This document shows positions 42,111-49,285 of a stretch of DNA of 64,000 bases, in pieces (positions within the stretch are counted from its first letter, which is position 1; each line of letters begins with the position of its first letter). The notes below the pieces were generated by a model, which had not been told where the DNA came from, searched no databases, and saw only the letters and a list, made by a program, of their open reading frames with translations. The position numbers were made by a program, and so were the translations under genes. The DNA comes from Neobacillus drentensis (GTDB taxonomy: Bacteria > Bacillota > Bacilli > Bacillales > Cytobacillaceae): positions 3,152,001-3,216,000 of the forward strand of contig NZ_CP091110.1 in NCBI RefSeq assembly GCF_021560175.1, in the 5' to 3' direction.

Positions 42111-42186
42111 ATAGTCCAACAAGGACACTAGGAACAGGTCAGGGCGGGAACGCAGCAGCCATAACTAGTGAAATTGTGTGGACTAT
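42111..42186 (+). ncRNA. Compact SRP-type RNA (4.5S-like, no Alu domain)
   Basis: A 76-nt rod starting 2 nt after tRNA-Asn. Ends pair ATAGTCCA/TGGACTAT; an inner stem CACTAG/CTAGTG leads to the SRP domain IV signature: GGTCAGG, a GCG-GGAA-CGC apex, and AGCAGCC. These are the conserved Ffh-binding asymmetric and symmetric loops with a GGAA tetraloop. Bacilli normally use a long SRP RNA of about 270 nt with an Alu domain, encoded elsewhere; this short form is therefore unusual. A strong terminator follows. Confidence 0.8.
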
Positions 42187-42202
42187 TACATAGGACGAAC
42201 TA

Positions 42203-42240
42203 AAAACGCTAGACTCACATTGAGTTTAGCGTTTTTTCTT
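42203..42240 (+). terminator. Terminator of the RNA island
   Basis: AACGCTAGACTCA pairs with TGAGTTTAGCGTT with one G-T pair, followed by TTTTCTTTT. Confidence 0.92.
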
Positions 42241-42333
42241 TTACTTTAAGCAGCGAAAATGATTAAATAAAAAAAGCGACAACAAGATTTTACTATTGAG
42301 TCAAGTGTCTAAAGTAGAAAAGGAGTTGTGACA

Positions 42334-42552
42334 ATGAAAAATGATAAAGATGTCATTTCCTTTAGTGCCAATAAAAAATGGCTATCAATCCCTGAAGAAA
42401 CTCGTAGAATGCTGGAAAAAAATGTTTGGTGTGGATCTTGTTCGGAAGCAGTTACAATCGAAAAATATACGGTTGAAGGCTCGCCTCACGGCATCGTATT
42501 GCGCGGTCAATGCAAAAAATGCGGACATGCCGTAGCAAGGGTGATAGATTAA
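42334..42552 (+). CDS. Small zinc-ribbon-like protein
   Basis: A 72-residue cytosolic protein with two CxxC pairs, CGSC and CKKC (in VWCGSCSEAV and GQCKKCGHAVARV), about 30 residues apart, which should hold one zinc ion. The family is not recognised. AAGGAGTTGTGACA precedes ATG 42334. A DUF1904 gene starts 38 nt later and is likely co-transcribed. A role in nucleic-acid or protein binding is possible for such ribbons, but nothing more can be said. Confidence 0.75.
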   Translation: MKNDKDVISFSANKKWLSIPEETRRMLEKNVWCGSCSEAVTIEKYTVEGSPHGIVLRGQCKKCGHAVARVID

Positions 42553-42590
42553 AGCTGCTTACATCTATACAAGCTTCTGGAGGAAATAGT

Positions 42591-42920
42591 ATGCCACAAA
42601 TAATTTTTAAAGGGATTTCAGTAGATGAAGTCAAAAAAATCAGTTCCTCGCTAGTTTTGGAATTAGCCCACCTTTGTCAGTGTGAAACGGACAATTTCAC
42701 CTTAGAAATCATCCATTCTACCTTCGTATTTAATCAAAATGAGGTCGAAGGATTTCCTTTTATCGAGGTAAAATGGTTTGACCGAGGTCAGGAAATTCAA
42801 GACCAATTTGCTGGTATCATCACGAAACAGCTCCAATCCATAGGCATTTCTGAATTAGAAGTTGCCTTTACTATTTTCTTGGAGTCTGCTTATTACTTAA
42901 ATGGAAAAAATTTCGCTTAA
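42591..42920 (+). CDS. DUF1904 family protein
   Basis: A 109-residue cytosolic protein of the DUF1904 family (MPQIIFKGISVDEVKKISSSL, then FTLEIIHSTFVF and PFIEVKWFDRGQEIQD). The fold resembles tautomerase/4-oxalocrotonate-like alpha/beta proteins, with the N-terminal Pro after Met; catalytic activity is not established. Strong GGAGG before ATG 42591; the longer frame overlaps the zinc-ribbon gene and is not used. Confidence 0.82.
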   Translation: MPQIIFKGISVDEVKKISSSLVLELAHLCQCETDNFTLEIIHSTFVFNQNEVEGFPFIEVKWFDRGQEIQDQFAGIITKQLQSIGISELEVAFTIFLESAYYLNGKNFA

Positions 42921-42949
42921 GTCAAGTTTTTTGAAGAAGTCTTTCGAGC

Positions 42950-42980
42950 AGCACATCCTTTGTGCTGTTTTTTGTTTGCC
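42950..42980 (+). terminator. Rho-independent terminator
   Basis: GCAGCACA pairs with TTGTGCTGT, followed by TTTTTG. Confidence 0.85.
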
Positions 42981-43045
42981 CATTTTTAAAGGGTTAGGAT
43001 TTTATACATGGTTAGATTCAGGAAGTTAGGATTGTCTATCAAATA

Positions 43046-43088
43046 AGGAAACCCACCTTTTTGTTGAAGCTAAGGTGGGTTTCCTTTC
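43046..43088. terminator. Second terminator-like hairpin
   Basis: GGAAACCCACCTT pairs perfectly with AAGGTGGGTTTCC, followed by TTTCC. No gene lies directly before it on either strand. Confidence 0.7.
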
Positions 43089-43415
43089 CTAAGTAGATTA
43101 TTCCCCCACATTCAGTAAACCACCTATTATTTGACTTTAATCTATTTCCGAACGTTCGTGTTTTACTACATGTTTCATAAAAATATACTATCCAAAACAA
43201 TAAAAAGCAATAATGATATTGTAATATAACTGTATATTCTTTATAATAATAAAAAAGATAGATTTAAAAAACACGAACAATTATGACTTAATAATGATAT
43301 ATTGTTCAGTTTCTTACTTCATTAGGTAATGTCACACTAGTGAGGTAGGCCGATATATAGAGAGTTATGGACAAAGGACTGATGAAAAATAAACTACAAC
43401 TAGGGGGAACAATCT
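43089..43415. other. Intergenic region upstream of sstT
   Basis: About 330 bp, very AT-rich. It must hold the sstT promoter, but I see no riboswitch, operator or small gene that I can support. Confidence 0.5.
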
Positions 43416-44654
43416 TTGAAAACTGTCGTCAAAAAATGGAATCAAATTAGTTTGGTCAAGCAAATTATTATCGGTTTAATTATCGGTATCATTCTAGCCG
43501 TAACCATTCCAGAAACAGCAAAACCCATTACAATCCTTGGTTCTTTATTTGTAGGTGCCCTTAAAGCAATAGCACCCGTACTGGTACTCTTCTTAGTTAT
43601 GTCAGCCATCGCGCAACACAAAAAAGGTCACCAAACGAACATGAAATCCATTATTATCCTATACCTTTTAGGAACCTTTTTAGCTGGATTCATTGCCGTG
43701 ATTGTCAGTTTTATCTTTCCTGTCAGTATCTCCCTTGCAAAGGGTGCGGAGGATGTTACTGCTCCTGGCGGTGTTGTCGAAGTTCTCAAAACATTATTGT
43801 TGAACGTAGTGGATAACCCTGTTAAAGCGATCTACAATGCCAACTATATCGGTATTTTAGCTTGGGCAGTCCTTCTTGGAATGGCATTAAAAAATGCCTC
43901 TGACACGACAAAAACATTGATTGTTAACTTTTCAGATGCAGTATCCAAGATGGTGACCTGGGTCATCAAATTCGCACCATTTGGGATTATGGGGTTGGTA
44001 ATCGAGTCGATTACTACAAATGGAATCGGATCGTTAGTAAGCTATGGTAAATTACTGGCTGTATTGATTGGCTGTATGCTCTTTGTTGCTTTTGTAGTCA
44101 ATCCCATTATCGTGTTTGTGAACATTCATCAGAATCCCTATCCACTTGTATTTAAATGTTTGAAGGAAAGTGCCATTACCGCATTCTTTACCCGCAGTTC
44201 GGCTGCCAACATTCCCGTCAATATGCGATTATGTGAAGACCTGCAATTGGATAAAGATTCTTATTCGGTATCAATTCCATTAGGAGCAACGATTAATATG
44301 GCCGGGGCAGCAGTTACGATTTCTGTTCTGACACTTGCCGCGGTTCATACATTACACATCCATGTAGACATTCCTACAGCGATCATTCTTAGCGTTTTAT
44401 CTGCTGTATGTGCTTGCGGTGCTTCAGGGGTTGCTGGCGGTTCACTATTATTAATACCACTGGCATGCAGCTTATTTGGAATTCCAGCCGATGTTGCCAT
44501 GCAAGTAGTAGGAGTCGGTTTTATTATCGGTGTGTTACAGGATTCTTTTGAAACGGCCTTAAACTCTTCAACTGATGTCCTGTTTACAGCAACCGCTGAA
44601 TTTAAAAAGTGGCGCAAAGAAGGAAAAGCGATCCAAATCAAAAAAGTATCCTAA
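43416..44654 (+). CDS. sstT: Serine/threonine:Na+ symporter SstT
   Basis: A 412-residue membrane transporter of the dicarboxylate/amino acid:cation symporter family that imports serine and threonine with sodium. Eight helices plus two re-entrant loops are expected; the substrate loops are visible as [19 protein letters not shown] (the SstT-specific form with SSAAN) and [18 protein letters not shown]. Length and motifs match SstT rather than GltT. The TTG start has AGGGGG upstream. Monocistronic, with a strong terminator. Confidence 0.93.
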   Translation: MKTVVKKWNQISLVKQIIIGLIIGIILAVTIPETAKPITILGSLFVGALKAIAPVLVLFLVMSAIAQHKKGHQTNMKSIIILYLLGTFLAGFIAVIVSFIFPVSISLAKGAEDVTAPGGVVEVLKTLLLNVVDNPVKAIYNANYIGILAWAVLLGMALKNASDTTKTLIVNFSDAVSKMVTWVIKFAPFGIMGLVIESITTNGIGSLVSYGKLLAVLIGCMLFVAFVVNPIIVFVNIHQNPYPLVFKCLKESAITAFFTRSSAANIPVNMRLCEDLQLDKDSYSVSIPLGATINMAGAAVTISVLTLAAVHTLHIHVDIPTAIILSVLSAVCACGASGVAGGSLLLIPLACSLFGIPADVAMQVVGVGFIIGVLQDSFETALNSSTDVLFTATAEFKKWRKEGKAIQIKKVS

Positions 44655-44670
44655 TCCAAGAAGATTGAGG

Positions 44671-44702
44671 TTGAGCTGCCAGTTGCTGGCAGCTTTTTTT
44701 CT
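44671..44702 (+). terminator. Rho-independent terminator after sstT
   Basis: GCTGCCAG pairs with CTGGCAGC across a 3-nt loop, followed by TTTTTTT. Confidence 0.93.
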
Positions 44703-44757
44703 CATTCAGTTGAAATGATCGAAATAAGAAATTATCCAAAATTTTTTGAGAATTCAA

Positions 44758-44818
44758 TTGACTTAATGTATACAATCGTATACATTATAAATATAACTTG
44801 TGTATACGATTGTATACA
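44758..44818 (+). promoter_or_regulatory. Promoter flanked by two 18-bp palindromic operators
   Basis: TGTATACAATCGTATACA at 44767-44784 and its exact reverse complement TGTATACGATTGTATACA at 44801-44818. The -35 TTGACT (44758-44763) with 17-bp spacer gives -10 TACATT (44781-44786), so the first operator covers the core promoter and the second the early transcribed region. The shape fits a GntR- or TetR-type repressor dimer; the regulator is not encoded beside it. Confidence 0.8.
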
Positions 44819-44836
44819 CCGAAGGGAGCTGCTTTT

Positions 44837-45214
44837 ATGAAAGACGAAGAATTTAAGGATCCTACTAAAGACTTCCATCCTAGAGGAAAACATCATCGAA
44901 AAGACCATGATCATCACCATCACCATCGTGGTGCAAAAACGTTCCGACGCGGTAGAGCAATTGCCTTTTTAGAGATGATGAATTTAAAACGATCTACTTT
45001 AAAGAGTCAACTCGATGCTCCAGAATTTCAATCGATTAAGCCCATCCTAATCGGCGAATTAAAAGCTCTTGAAATGGTCATTAACGAATTTATGCAATTA
45101 TTTGAACTTCACGAAGAAGAAGCAGCGAAAACAGAACCTAATCATCCGGAAGAAGCAATAGCTTCAGTACCTGATACAGATTCTCAAGATAGCAGTGAGG
45201 AAAAAGAGGACTGA
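44837..45214 (+). CDS. His-rich small protein upstream of hmoA
   Basis: A 125-residue cytosolic protein. The N-terminus is basic with a histidine run (HHRKDHDHHHHHRG) that could bind heme or metal. The middle (KTFRRGRAIAFLEMMNLKRS, then LKALEMVINEFMQLFELHEEE) is helical, and the C-terminus is acidic and disordered. I do not recognise the family. GGGAG before ATG 44837. The next gene, 46 nt on, is the heme-degrading monooxygenase HmoA, so a heme- or iron-related role is plausible. Confidence 0.7.
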   Translation: MKDEEFKDPTKDFHPRGKHHRKDHDHHHHHRGAKTFRRGRAIAFLEMMNLKRSTLKSQLDAPEFQSIKPILIGELKALEMVINEFMQLFELHEEEAAKTEPNHPEEAIASVPDTDSQDSSEEKED

Positions 45215-45260
45215 TTTTTGTCCTTCTTCGCTAATAAATAAAAAGATAGGGGATGTATGT

Positions 45261-45581
45261 ATGTTCGTTCAATTACGTAAAGTAACCGTGGCAGAAGGAT
45301 ATGCCGAACAAGTAATCAAGCAGTTTGCTGGAAAAGGGATTATTGAAGAACAGGAAGGATTTATTGATTTAACCGTCATGGAGAAAAAGGTCCGAAAAGG
45401 GGAAGAGGAAGTCGTCGTCATGATTCGCTGGGAAACAGAGGAATACTGGAAACAATGGGAAAAGAGTGATGTTCATATCGCAAACCATAAAGCAAACCTC
45501 GGTAAGCCAAAGCCAGACTATATTTTAAATACAGAAGTTGGGAAATACGAAGTAAAAGCCGTCAAACAACCAGCTAATTAA
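45261..45581 (+). CDS. hmoA: Heme-degrading monooxygenase HmoA
   Basis: A 106-residue protein of the ABM/IsdG-like superfamily, closest in length and pattern to Bacillus HmoA (YetG). It should open heme to release iron, acting in the cytosol as a dimer. Visible elements: FVQLRKVTVAEGYAEQVIKQF (first strand-helix), EQEGFIDLTVMEK, VVVMIRWETEEYWKQWEKSD and a His in the second helix (HIANHKANLG). ATG 45261 is used, with GGGGATG-type purines upstream. It is the second gene of the unit controlled by the 18-bp operators. Confidence 0.82.
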   Translation: MFVQLRKVTVAEGYAEQVIKQFAGKGIIEEQEGFIDLTVMEKKVRKGEEEVVVMIRWETEEYWKQWEKSDVHIANHKANLGKPKPDYILNTEVGKYEVKAVKQPAN

Positions 45582-45582
45582 T

Positions 45583-45615
45583 CTAGAGGGAGCCAAAAGG
45601 CTTCTTTTTTGTCTC
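45583..45615 (+). terminator. Rho-independent terminator after hmoA
   Basis: GGGAGCC pairs with GGCTTC across AAAA with weak pairs, followed by TTTTTTG. Confidence 0.75.
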
Positions 45616-45704
45616 TTAGAAAAAGCCCGAACCTATTATTTATATAGTAAAGGGGATAGTAACAAAATTATTTTCAAAAATAAATATCAGTTTATAACGA
45701 TAAG

Positions 45705-45726
45705 TTAAGCTTTTCTTAAGCTTTTC
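45705..45726 (+). promoter_or_regulatory. 11-bp direct repeats (response-regulator-type site)
   Basis: TTAAGCTTTTC occurs twice in perfect tandem, period 11 bp, 50-70 bp upstream of the DUF4405 gene. This spacing is typical of OmpR/PhoB-family response regulator sites. Confidence 0.5.
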
Positions 45727-45776
45727 CCCCTAAAATCTGAAACAGTTAGGTTATTTATTTATATGGGGGAATTTTT

Positions 45777-46607
45777 TTGAAGAAAAATTATACAAAGATT
45801 GTACTTGATTTAATGATGGCGATCACATTTGTGTTACTAATGAATCCAAGAGTATTAAATGGATTACCCTTTCATGAAATTGCGGGTGTGATCATAGGAG
45901 TAGCTATTCTCTTCCACATCGGATTAAACTTTCGCTGGGTGATTACTACTACCAAAAAGATTTTTGACCCGAAACTCCCTAAAAAAACTCGATTTAGTTT
46001 TCTGTTAAATATCCTGCTATTAATTTCGATGGCAACTGTCATTGTAACGGGTATTCTCATTTCCAGAGTTGTTTTTCCAAGCCTTGCCATTCAAGGGGGA
46101 CATTCGATACGCGGTATCCATGGACTGTCAGCTGATGCTACACTTGCGCTAGTAGGACTTCATATCGGGGTTCATTGGCAATGGATCATGAGTATTTGTA
46201 AAAGAGCGTTCAAGTCGAAGGAAGGCAAACTTAGGAAGGGTGTTCTTGCGTCAGTAATCCTGTCTCTTGCCATTTTAGCTGGTGGTATTCAGTGGTTTGC
46301 GTCAACTGCTACTACAAGCATGGGGGATTTCAATAAGGCACCAATACAGCAAAATAGCCAATCATCCACTAATGGGGGCACAGGAACAATTAACCAAAAT
46401 CCACCTAATGGAGATTTTCAAGGGGAAAAGTTCGAGCATGATGGAAGAGGAGGAAAAGAAGGACATGGGGGCAGCAGCAGTCCATTCCTTGTCGTTCTTA
46501 ACTACTTTGCGATTTGGGCAGCGATTATTATTCCAACTTACTATCTAGAAAAACGAATTTTAAGGAAAAGACGGAAATCGAATGATCTGCATCCGAAAGT
46601 ATCTTAA
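45777..46607 (+). CDS. DUF4405 membrane protein, possible cytochrome-b-like
   Basis: A 276-residue membrane protein with four main helices in the first 165 residues, each with histidines at the membrane edge (LPFHEIAGVI, ILFHIGLNFRWV, HSIRGIHGLSADATLALVGLHIGVHWQW), the DUF4405 pattern, which suggests a heme-b-binding four-helix bundle. After helix five comes an external Gln/Asn/Gly-rich, low-complexity loop (about 190-240; His/Gly/Asp-rich), then a last helix and a basic tail. TTG start with GGGGGAA upstream. Adjacent to hmoA. A redox role is inference. Confidence 0.8.
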   Translation: MKKNYTKIVLDLMMAITFVLLMNPRVLNGLPFHEIAGVIIGVAILFHIGLNFRWVITTTKKIFDPKLPKKTRFSFLLNILLLISMATVIVTGILISRVVFPSLAIQGGHSIRGIHGLSADATLALVGLHIGVHWQWIMSICKRAFKSKEGKLRKGVLASVILSLAILAGGIQWFASTATTSMGDFNKAPIQQNSQSSTNGGTGTINQNPPNGDFQGEKFEHDGRGGKEGHGGSSSPFLVVLNYFAIWAAIIIPTYYLEKRILRKRRKSNDLHPKVS

Positions 46608-46661
46608 TGGATATTAAAGTCAAGTCGTGATCTCTCAACAGGGAATTTTTCCTCCTATTAA

Positions 46662-46704
46662 AAAATAGCAGAGTTGATTCATCTTTGAATCCTCTGCTAT
46701 TTAA
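46662..46704. terminator. Bidirectional terminator
   Basis: AAATAGCAGAG pairs with CTCTGCTATTT with an inner GATTCA/TTGAATC stem. Confidence 0.88.
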
Positions 46705-46756
46705 TTACTCTGCCTCGTTGTTACATAGATATTGCCTTGAGTTGGTAGTGCCTTTT

Positions 46757-46996
46757 TTATAGCAACAAATTGATAATTGCCTTCAATGCTTCCTCATCGT
46801 CATCACCTTTAGTCGTGATGGTTACGTCAATTCCGGCCCTTACGATGGTTAGGACACCAATAATACTTTTGGCATCGACCGTGAAATTCGCTCTTTTAAT
46901 TTTTATATTACTTTCAAATTTATTGGCCGTTTCAATAAACTTGATTAATTCATCTACAGATAGGTTTTTCTTAACTGTTATGTCTTTCACTCTCAT
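46757..46996 (-). CDS. HPr-like protein without the active-site histidine
   Basis: A 79-residue protein with the HPr fold: IKFIETANKFESNIKI corresponds to HPr helix A and strand B, and DAKSIIGVLTIVRAGIDVTITTKGDDDEEALKAI to the regulatory half. Ser44 in KSIIGV aligns with HPr Ser46, the HPr-kinase site. The N-terminal loop reads NLSVDEL where HPr has GIHARPA, so the phosphocarrier His15 and Arg17 are absent. It is therefore Crh-like: it could be a regulatory cofactor (for example of CcpA) but not a sugar-phosphate relay. GGAGAAG before the ATG. Single gene. Confidence 0.8.
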   Translation of the reverse strand: MRVKDITVKKNLSVDELIKFIETANKFESNIKIKRANFTVDAKSIIGVLTIVRAGIDVTITTKGDDDEEALKAIINLLL

Positions 46997-47340
46997 GTGC
47001 TTTCTTCTCCTGTGAATGTTATTTAGCTAATAAATTTTGGGCTTTTTTTAAAACCTCCCCTAAAAATCACTAATGTTTAAAGTTTCTCCATCTAAATTCA
47101 TTTTTCCTGCCCAATTCCTCAATTGAAAAAATGGATAGATCAAACATCTTCTTCCTTGCCTATTGAAAGTGGCTCTTAGAGATGAAGAATTTTATTTAAT
47201 TGTAATTCTTTTCAAGTGGCAACATAATCACAGGGATAACTGGGGAAAATTAAGACGGCTATTTATATTAACTTAGATAATGGTTTACCGGAATTAGGCA
47301 CTGTTCGTCAAATTATCTCTTAAGGAGGAAGGATGGAACG
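46997..47340. other. Intergenic region between HPr-like and a small gene
   Basis: About 340 bp of AT-rich sequence. I see no gene or stable structure; the AAGGAGGAAGG site of the next gene lies at its end (47322-47332). Confidence 0.5.
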
Positions 47341-47520
47341 ATGGATCAAACCAAACAAAAGACCTTCTCTGTTGAATATGAGTTAGGCGGGGTCGTTTTT
47401 TATAAAAATGTAAATGCTGCAAGTGAGGAAGATGCGAAGAATCAGATTCAAGCACAACAAACAAACGCAACCATTCATGGTGTATCCATTATTGAAGAAA
47501 ATGAAAACTATGCAGGGTAG
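47341..47520 (+). CDS. Small hypothetical protein (59 aa)
   Basis: A 59-residue soluble protein, not recognised. It has a strand-rich start (KTFSVEYELGGVVFYKNVNA), a helix (SEEDAKNQIQAQQTNA) and a final strand (THGVSIIEENENY-type end), so it may be a small alpha/beta domain. A very strong ribosome site (AGGAGGAAGG) precedes the ATG and a perfect-stem terminator follows the stop, both supporting a real gene. Confidence 0.7.
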   Translation: MDQTKQKTFSVEYELGGVVFYKNVNAASEEDAKNQIQAQQTNATIHGVSIIEENENYAG

Positions 47521-47556
47521 AAGTGCGTGGCCGGAACTGACCTTTCACCCCTTAAT

Positions 47557-47588
47557 GGTATACGGATATCCGTATGCCGTTTTTTTGT
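47557..47588 (+). terminator. Rho-independent terminator
   Basis: GGTATACGGAT pairs with ATCCGTATGCC, followed by GTTTTTTT. Confidence 0.9.
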
Positions 47589-47746
47589 TTTTTAGCCTAA
47601 ATTATAAATAATGATTAGAATTTTTCGTGAATAGTTAACAGGAAATATTGACCTTTTTTAATCCAAGGCATATTCTATATTTAGATAATTATCTAAATAC
47701 CTAATAAAGGATCATGGAGATTTTTAATAAGAAAAGAGGCTTTAAC

Positions 47747-48025
47747 ATGAATGATGCTTTTAAGGCATTATCCGATCCAAGCAGAAGGAAAATTCTCCAC
47801 TTACTAAAAAAGAAAGACTTATCTGCTGGAGAAATCGCTGAGCATTTTAATATGACCAAGCCTAGCATTTCGCACCATTTGAATTTATTAAAACAGGCAA
47901 ATTTGGTCGATTCGGAAAAAAAGGGCCAGCAAGTGATCTATTCTCTCAATACAACGGTATTTGAAGATGTCGTCACGTGGTTTATGGACTTTCTTAGAAA
48001 GGATGAAGAGGGGGAGTTGAAATGA
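47747..48025 (+). CDS. sdpR: ArsR-family regulator, SdpR-like
   Basis: A 92-residue winged-helix repressor of the ArsR group (FKALSDPSRRKILHLLKKKDLSAGEIAEHFNMTKPSISHHLNLLKQANLV). No cysteine metal site is visible. The gene overlaps the SdpI gene by 4 nt (ATGA), the same order as the Bacillus sdpRI operon, where SdpR represses its own operon until the membrane protein SdpI senses SDP toxin and sequesters it. ATG 47747 with AAGAGG upstream. The toxin genes sdpABC are not in the window. Confidence 0.88.
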   Translation: MNDAFKALSDPSRRKILHLLKKKDLSAGEIAEHFNMTKPSISHHLNLLKQANLVDSEKKGQQVIYSLNTTVFEDVVTWFMDFLRKDEEGELK

Positions 48026-48648
48026 AAAAATATGGGTTTGGATTGGCTGTCTTAATAATGAGCATTATTGTAACGTTTATTTCTTATCCGTATTTACCAG
48101 AACAGATCGCCGTGCATTGGAACTATAAAGGTGTACCAGATGACTTTGATCATAAATCCTTTGGTTTATTTCTATTCCCTGGAATCATGTTCGTTTTGTA
48201 TCTATTAACAATTGTATTACCTAAAATTGATCCAAAGAAAAGTAATTTCCAGCGCTTTCAAGGACCCTATTTTCGAATTATGAATGGAATATTATTCTTT
48301 CTTTTCTTAGTTCAGTTGGTGCAAATTACAAGCGGATTAGGAATCGTGAACCCAAAATACGTCGTTCCTGAACTTGTTGGTATATTATTTATCTTTATTG
48401 GCAACTTGAGTCCCAAATTCAAACCTAATTATTTCGTTGGAATTCGAACACCGTGGACCTTAGCCAATGAGGAGGTTTGGAAAAAAACGCACCGGTTTGG
48501 CGGGAAGGTCTTTGTGATCACAGGTTTATTGCAGTTATTGGTTCCATTTGTACCAGCTGCCATCCAAGCAGCCCTTGTATTTTCAATCATTATCATTTGC
48601 CTAATCCTTATAGTTGTTTCTTCTTATTATTTTTTTATTAAACTATAA
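48022..48648 (+). CDS. sdpI: SdpI-family immunity/signal membrane protein
   Basis: A 208-residue, six-helix membrane protein with an N-terminal DUF1648 segment (YPYLPEQIAVHWNYKGVPDDF) and the SdpI hallmark block NYFVGIRTPWTLANEEVWKKTHRFGGKVF. In Bacillus subtilis SdpI gives immunity to the SDP cannibalism toxin and inactivates SdpR. Since the toxin genes are absent here, it may defend against toxin from neighbours or serve another role. Translationally coupled to sdpR. Assignment to family is firm; the ligand is inference. Confidence 0.9.
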   Translation: MKKYGFGLAVLIMSIIVTFISYPYLPEQIAVHWNYKGVPDDFDHKSFGLFLFPGIMFVLYLLTIVLPKIDPKKSNFQRFQGPYFRIMNGILFFLFLVQLVQITSGLGIVNPKYVVPELVGILFIFIGNLSPKFKPNYFVGIRTPWTLANEEVWKKTHRFGGKVFVITGLLQLLVPFVPAAIQAALVFSIIIICLILIVVSSYYFFIKL

Positions 48649-48655
48649 AATTATG

Positions 48656-48694
48656 TGCCCATTTACTCATTTGTAAAATGGGCCTTCTTTAATT
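48656..48694 (+). terminator. Rho-independent terminator after sdpI
   Basis: GCCCATTTTA pairs with TAAAATGGGC with mismatched loop, followed by CTTCTTT. Confidence 0.8.
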
Positions 48695-48834
48695 TAAGAA
48701 GATTGTGGGGCAACAATCCGTGAATTCACTGTATTTTCATACAAAAAGGCAAATAAACTTCATTTGGAAGAGCCCTTACACCTTTTGAATTTCATCATAC
48801 TTTGTAGGGAGTAGTTGCAAAGGAGGTTTTTGAT

Positions 48835-48948
48835 ATGGATGGAGCAGGATATGGCGGAGGATTCGCCTTAGTGGTTGTATTATTTATCCTTCTAATTATT
48901 ATCGGTGCGTCCTTTATGGGCGGAGGATATGGCGGAGGATTTTATTAA
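48835..48948 (+). CDS. YjcZ-family small membrane protein (37 aa)
   Basis: A 37-residue protein: a short Gly-rich start (AGYGGGF), one membrane helix ([17 protein letters not shown]) and a Gly/Tyr end (GGGYGGGFY). This is the YjcZ family of sporulation-associated tiny proteins of bacilli. AAGGAGG precedes ATG 48835. A sequence CATACTTTG lies about 40 bp upstream, near the sigma-K -10 pattern CATANNNTA. The role in the spore is not established. Confidence 0.85.
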   Translation: MDGAGYGGGFALVVVLFILLIIIGASFMGGGYGGGFY

Positions 48949-48980
48949 TTAAAAAATACGAATAGAAAGGGGTTTTATGT

Positions 48981-49136
48981 ATGTTCGGTTACGGAGGATT
49001 TGGTGGATTTGGTGGCGGCTGCGGCTGCGGAGGTTACGGATACGGCGGCGGTGGCTTTGGTTACGGCGGCGGCTTTGCATTAATCGTTGTATTGTTCATT
49101 TTGTTAATCATCATTGGAGCAACTTGCTTTTATTAA
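48981..49136 (+). CDS. YjcZ-family small membrane protein (51 aa)
   Basis: A 51-residue paralogue of the previous gene. The N-terminal half is a Gly/Tyr/Phe/Cys repeat ([20 protein letters not shown]), the C-terminal half a membrane helix ([19 protein letters not shown]) nearly identical to the first copy. AAAGGGG before the ATG. The two genes are 32 nt apart and share a terminator. Typical of the YjcZ family expressed late in sporulation. Confidence 0.85.
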   Translation: MFGYGGFGGFGGGCGCGGYGYGGGGFGYGGGFALIVVLFILLIIIGATCFY

Positions 49137-49170
49137 TTAAAAGTTAGCTACAACTATCGCTTAAAATGAG

Positions 49171-49202
49171 AAAAAGCCTTCTTGGGCTTTTTCTTATTTT
49201 TT
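49171..49202 (+). terminator. Rho-independent terminator
   Basis: AGAAAAAGCC pairs with GGGCTTTTTCT, followed by TATTTTTT. Confidence 0.88.
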
Positions 49203-49222
49203 GTCTTGATGAATAAACAAAT

Positions 49223-49248
49223 GTTTCATTCCTCCTCCATGCGGGTAT
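49223..49248 (+). promoter_or_regulatory. Sigma-B promoter of the general stress protein gene
   Basis: GTTTCA, 14-bp spacer, GGGTAT; this is a near-consensus sigma-B promoter 38 bp before the start of a general-stress-type gene. Confidence 0.8.
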
Positions 49249-49285
49249 TTGTAATAAGGACTACTCGTCCAAAGGAGGAATTTCA

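Noticed and set aside
46282-46548. Alternative frame inside the DUF4405 gene
   Set aside because: Shadow frame; the DUF4405 frame continues with a final membrane helix through this region.
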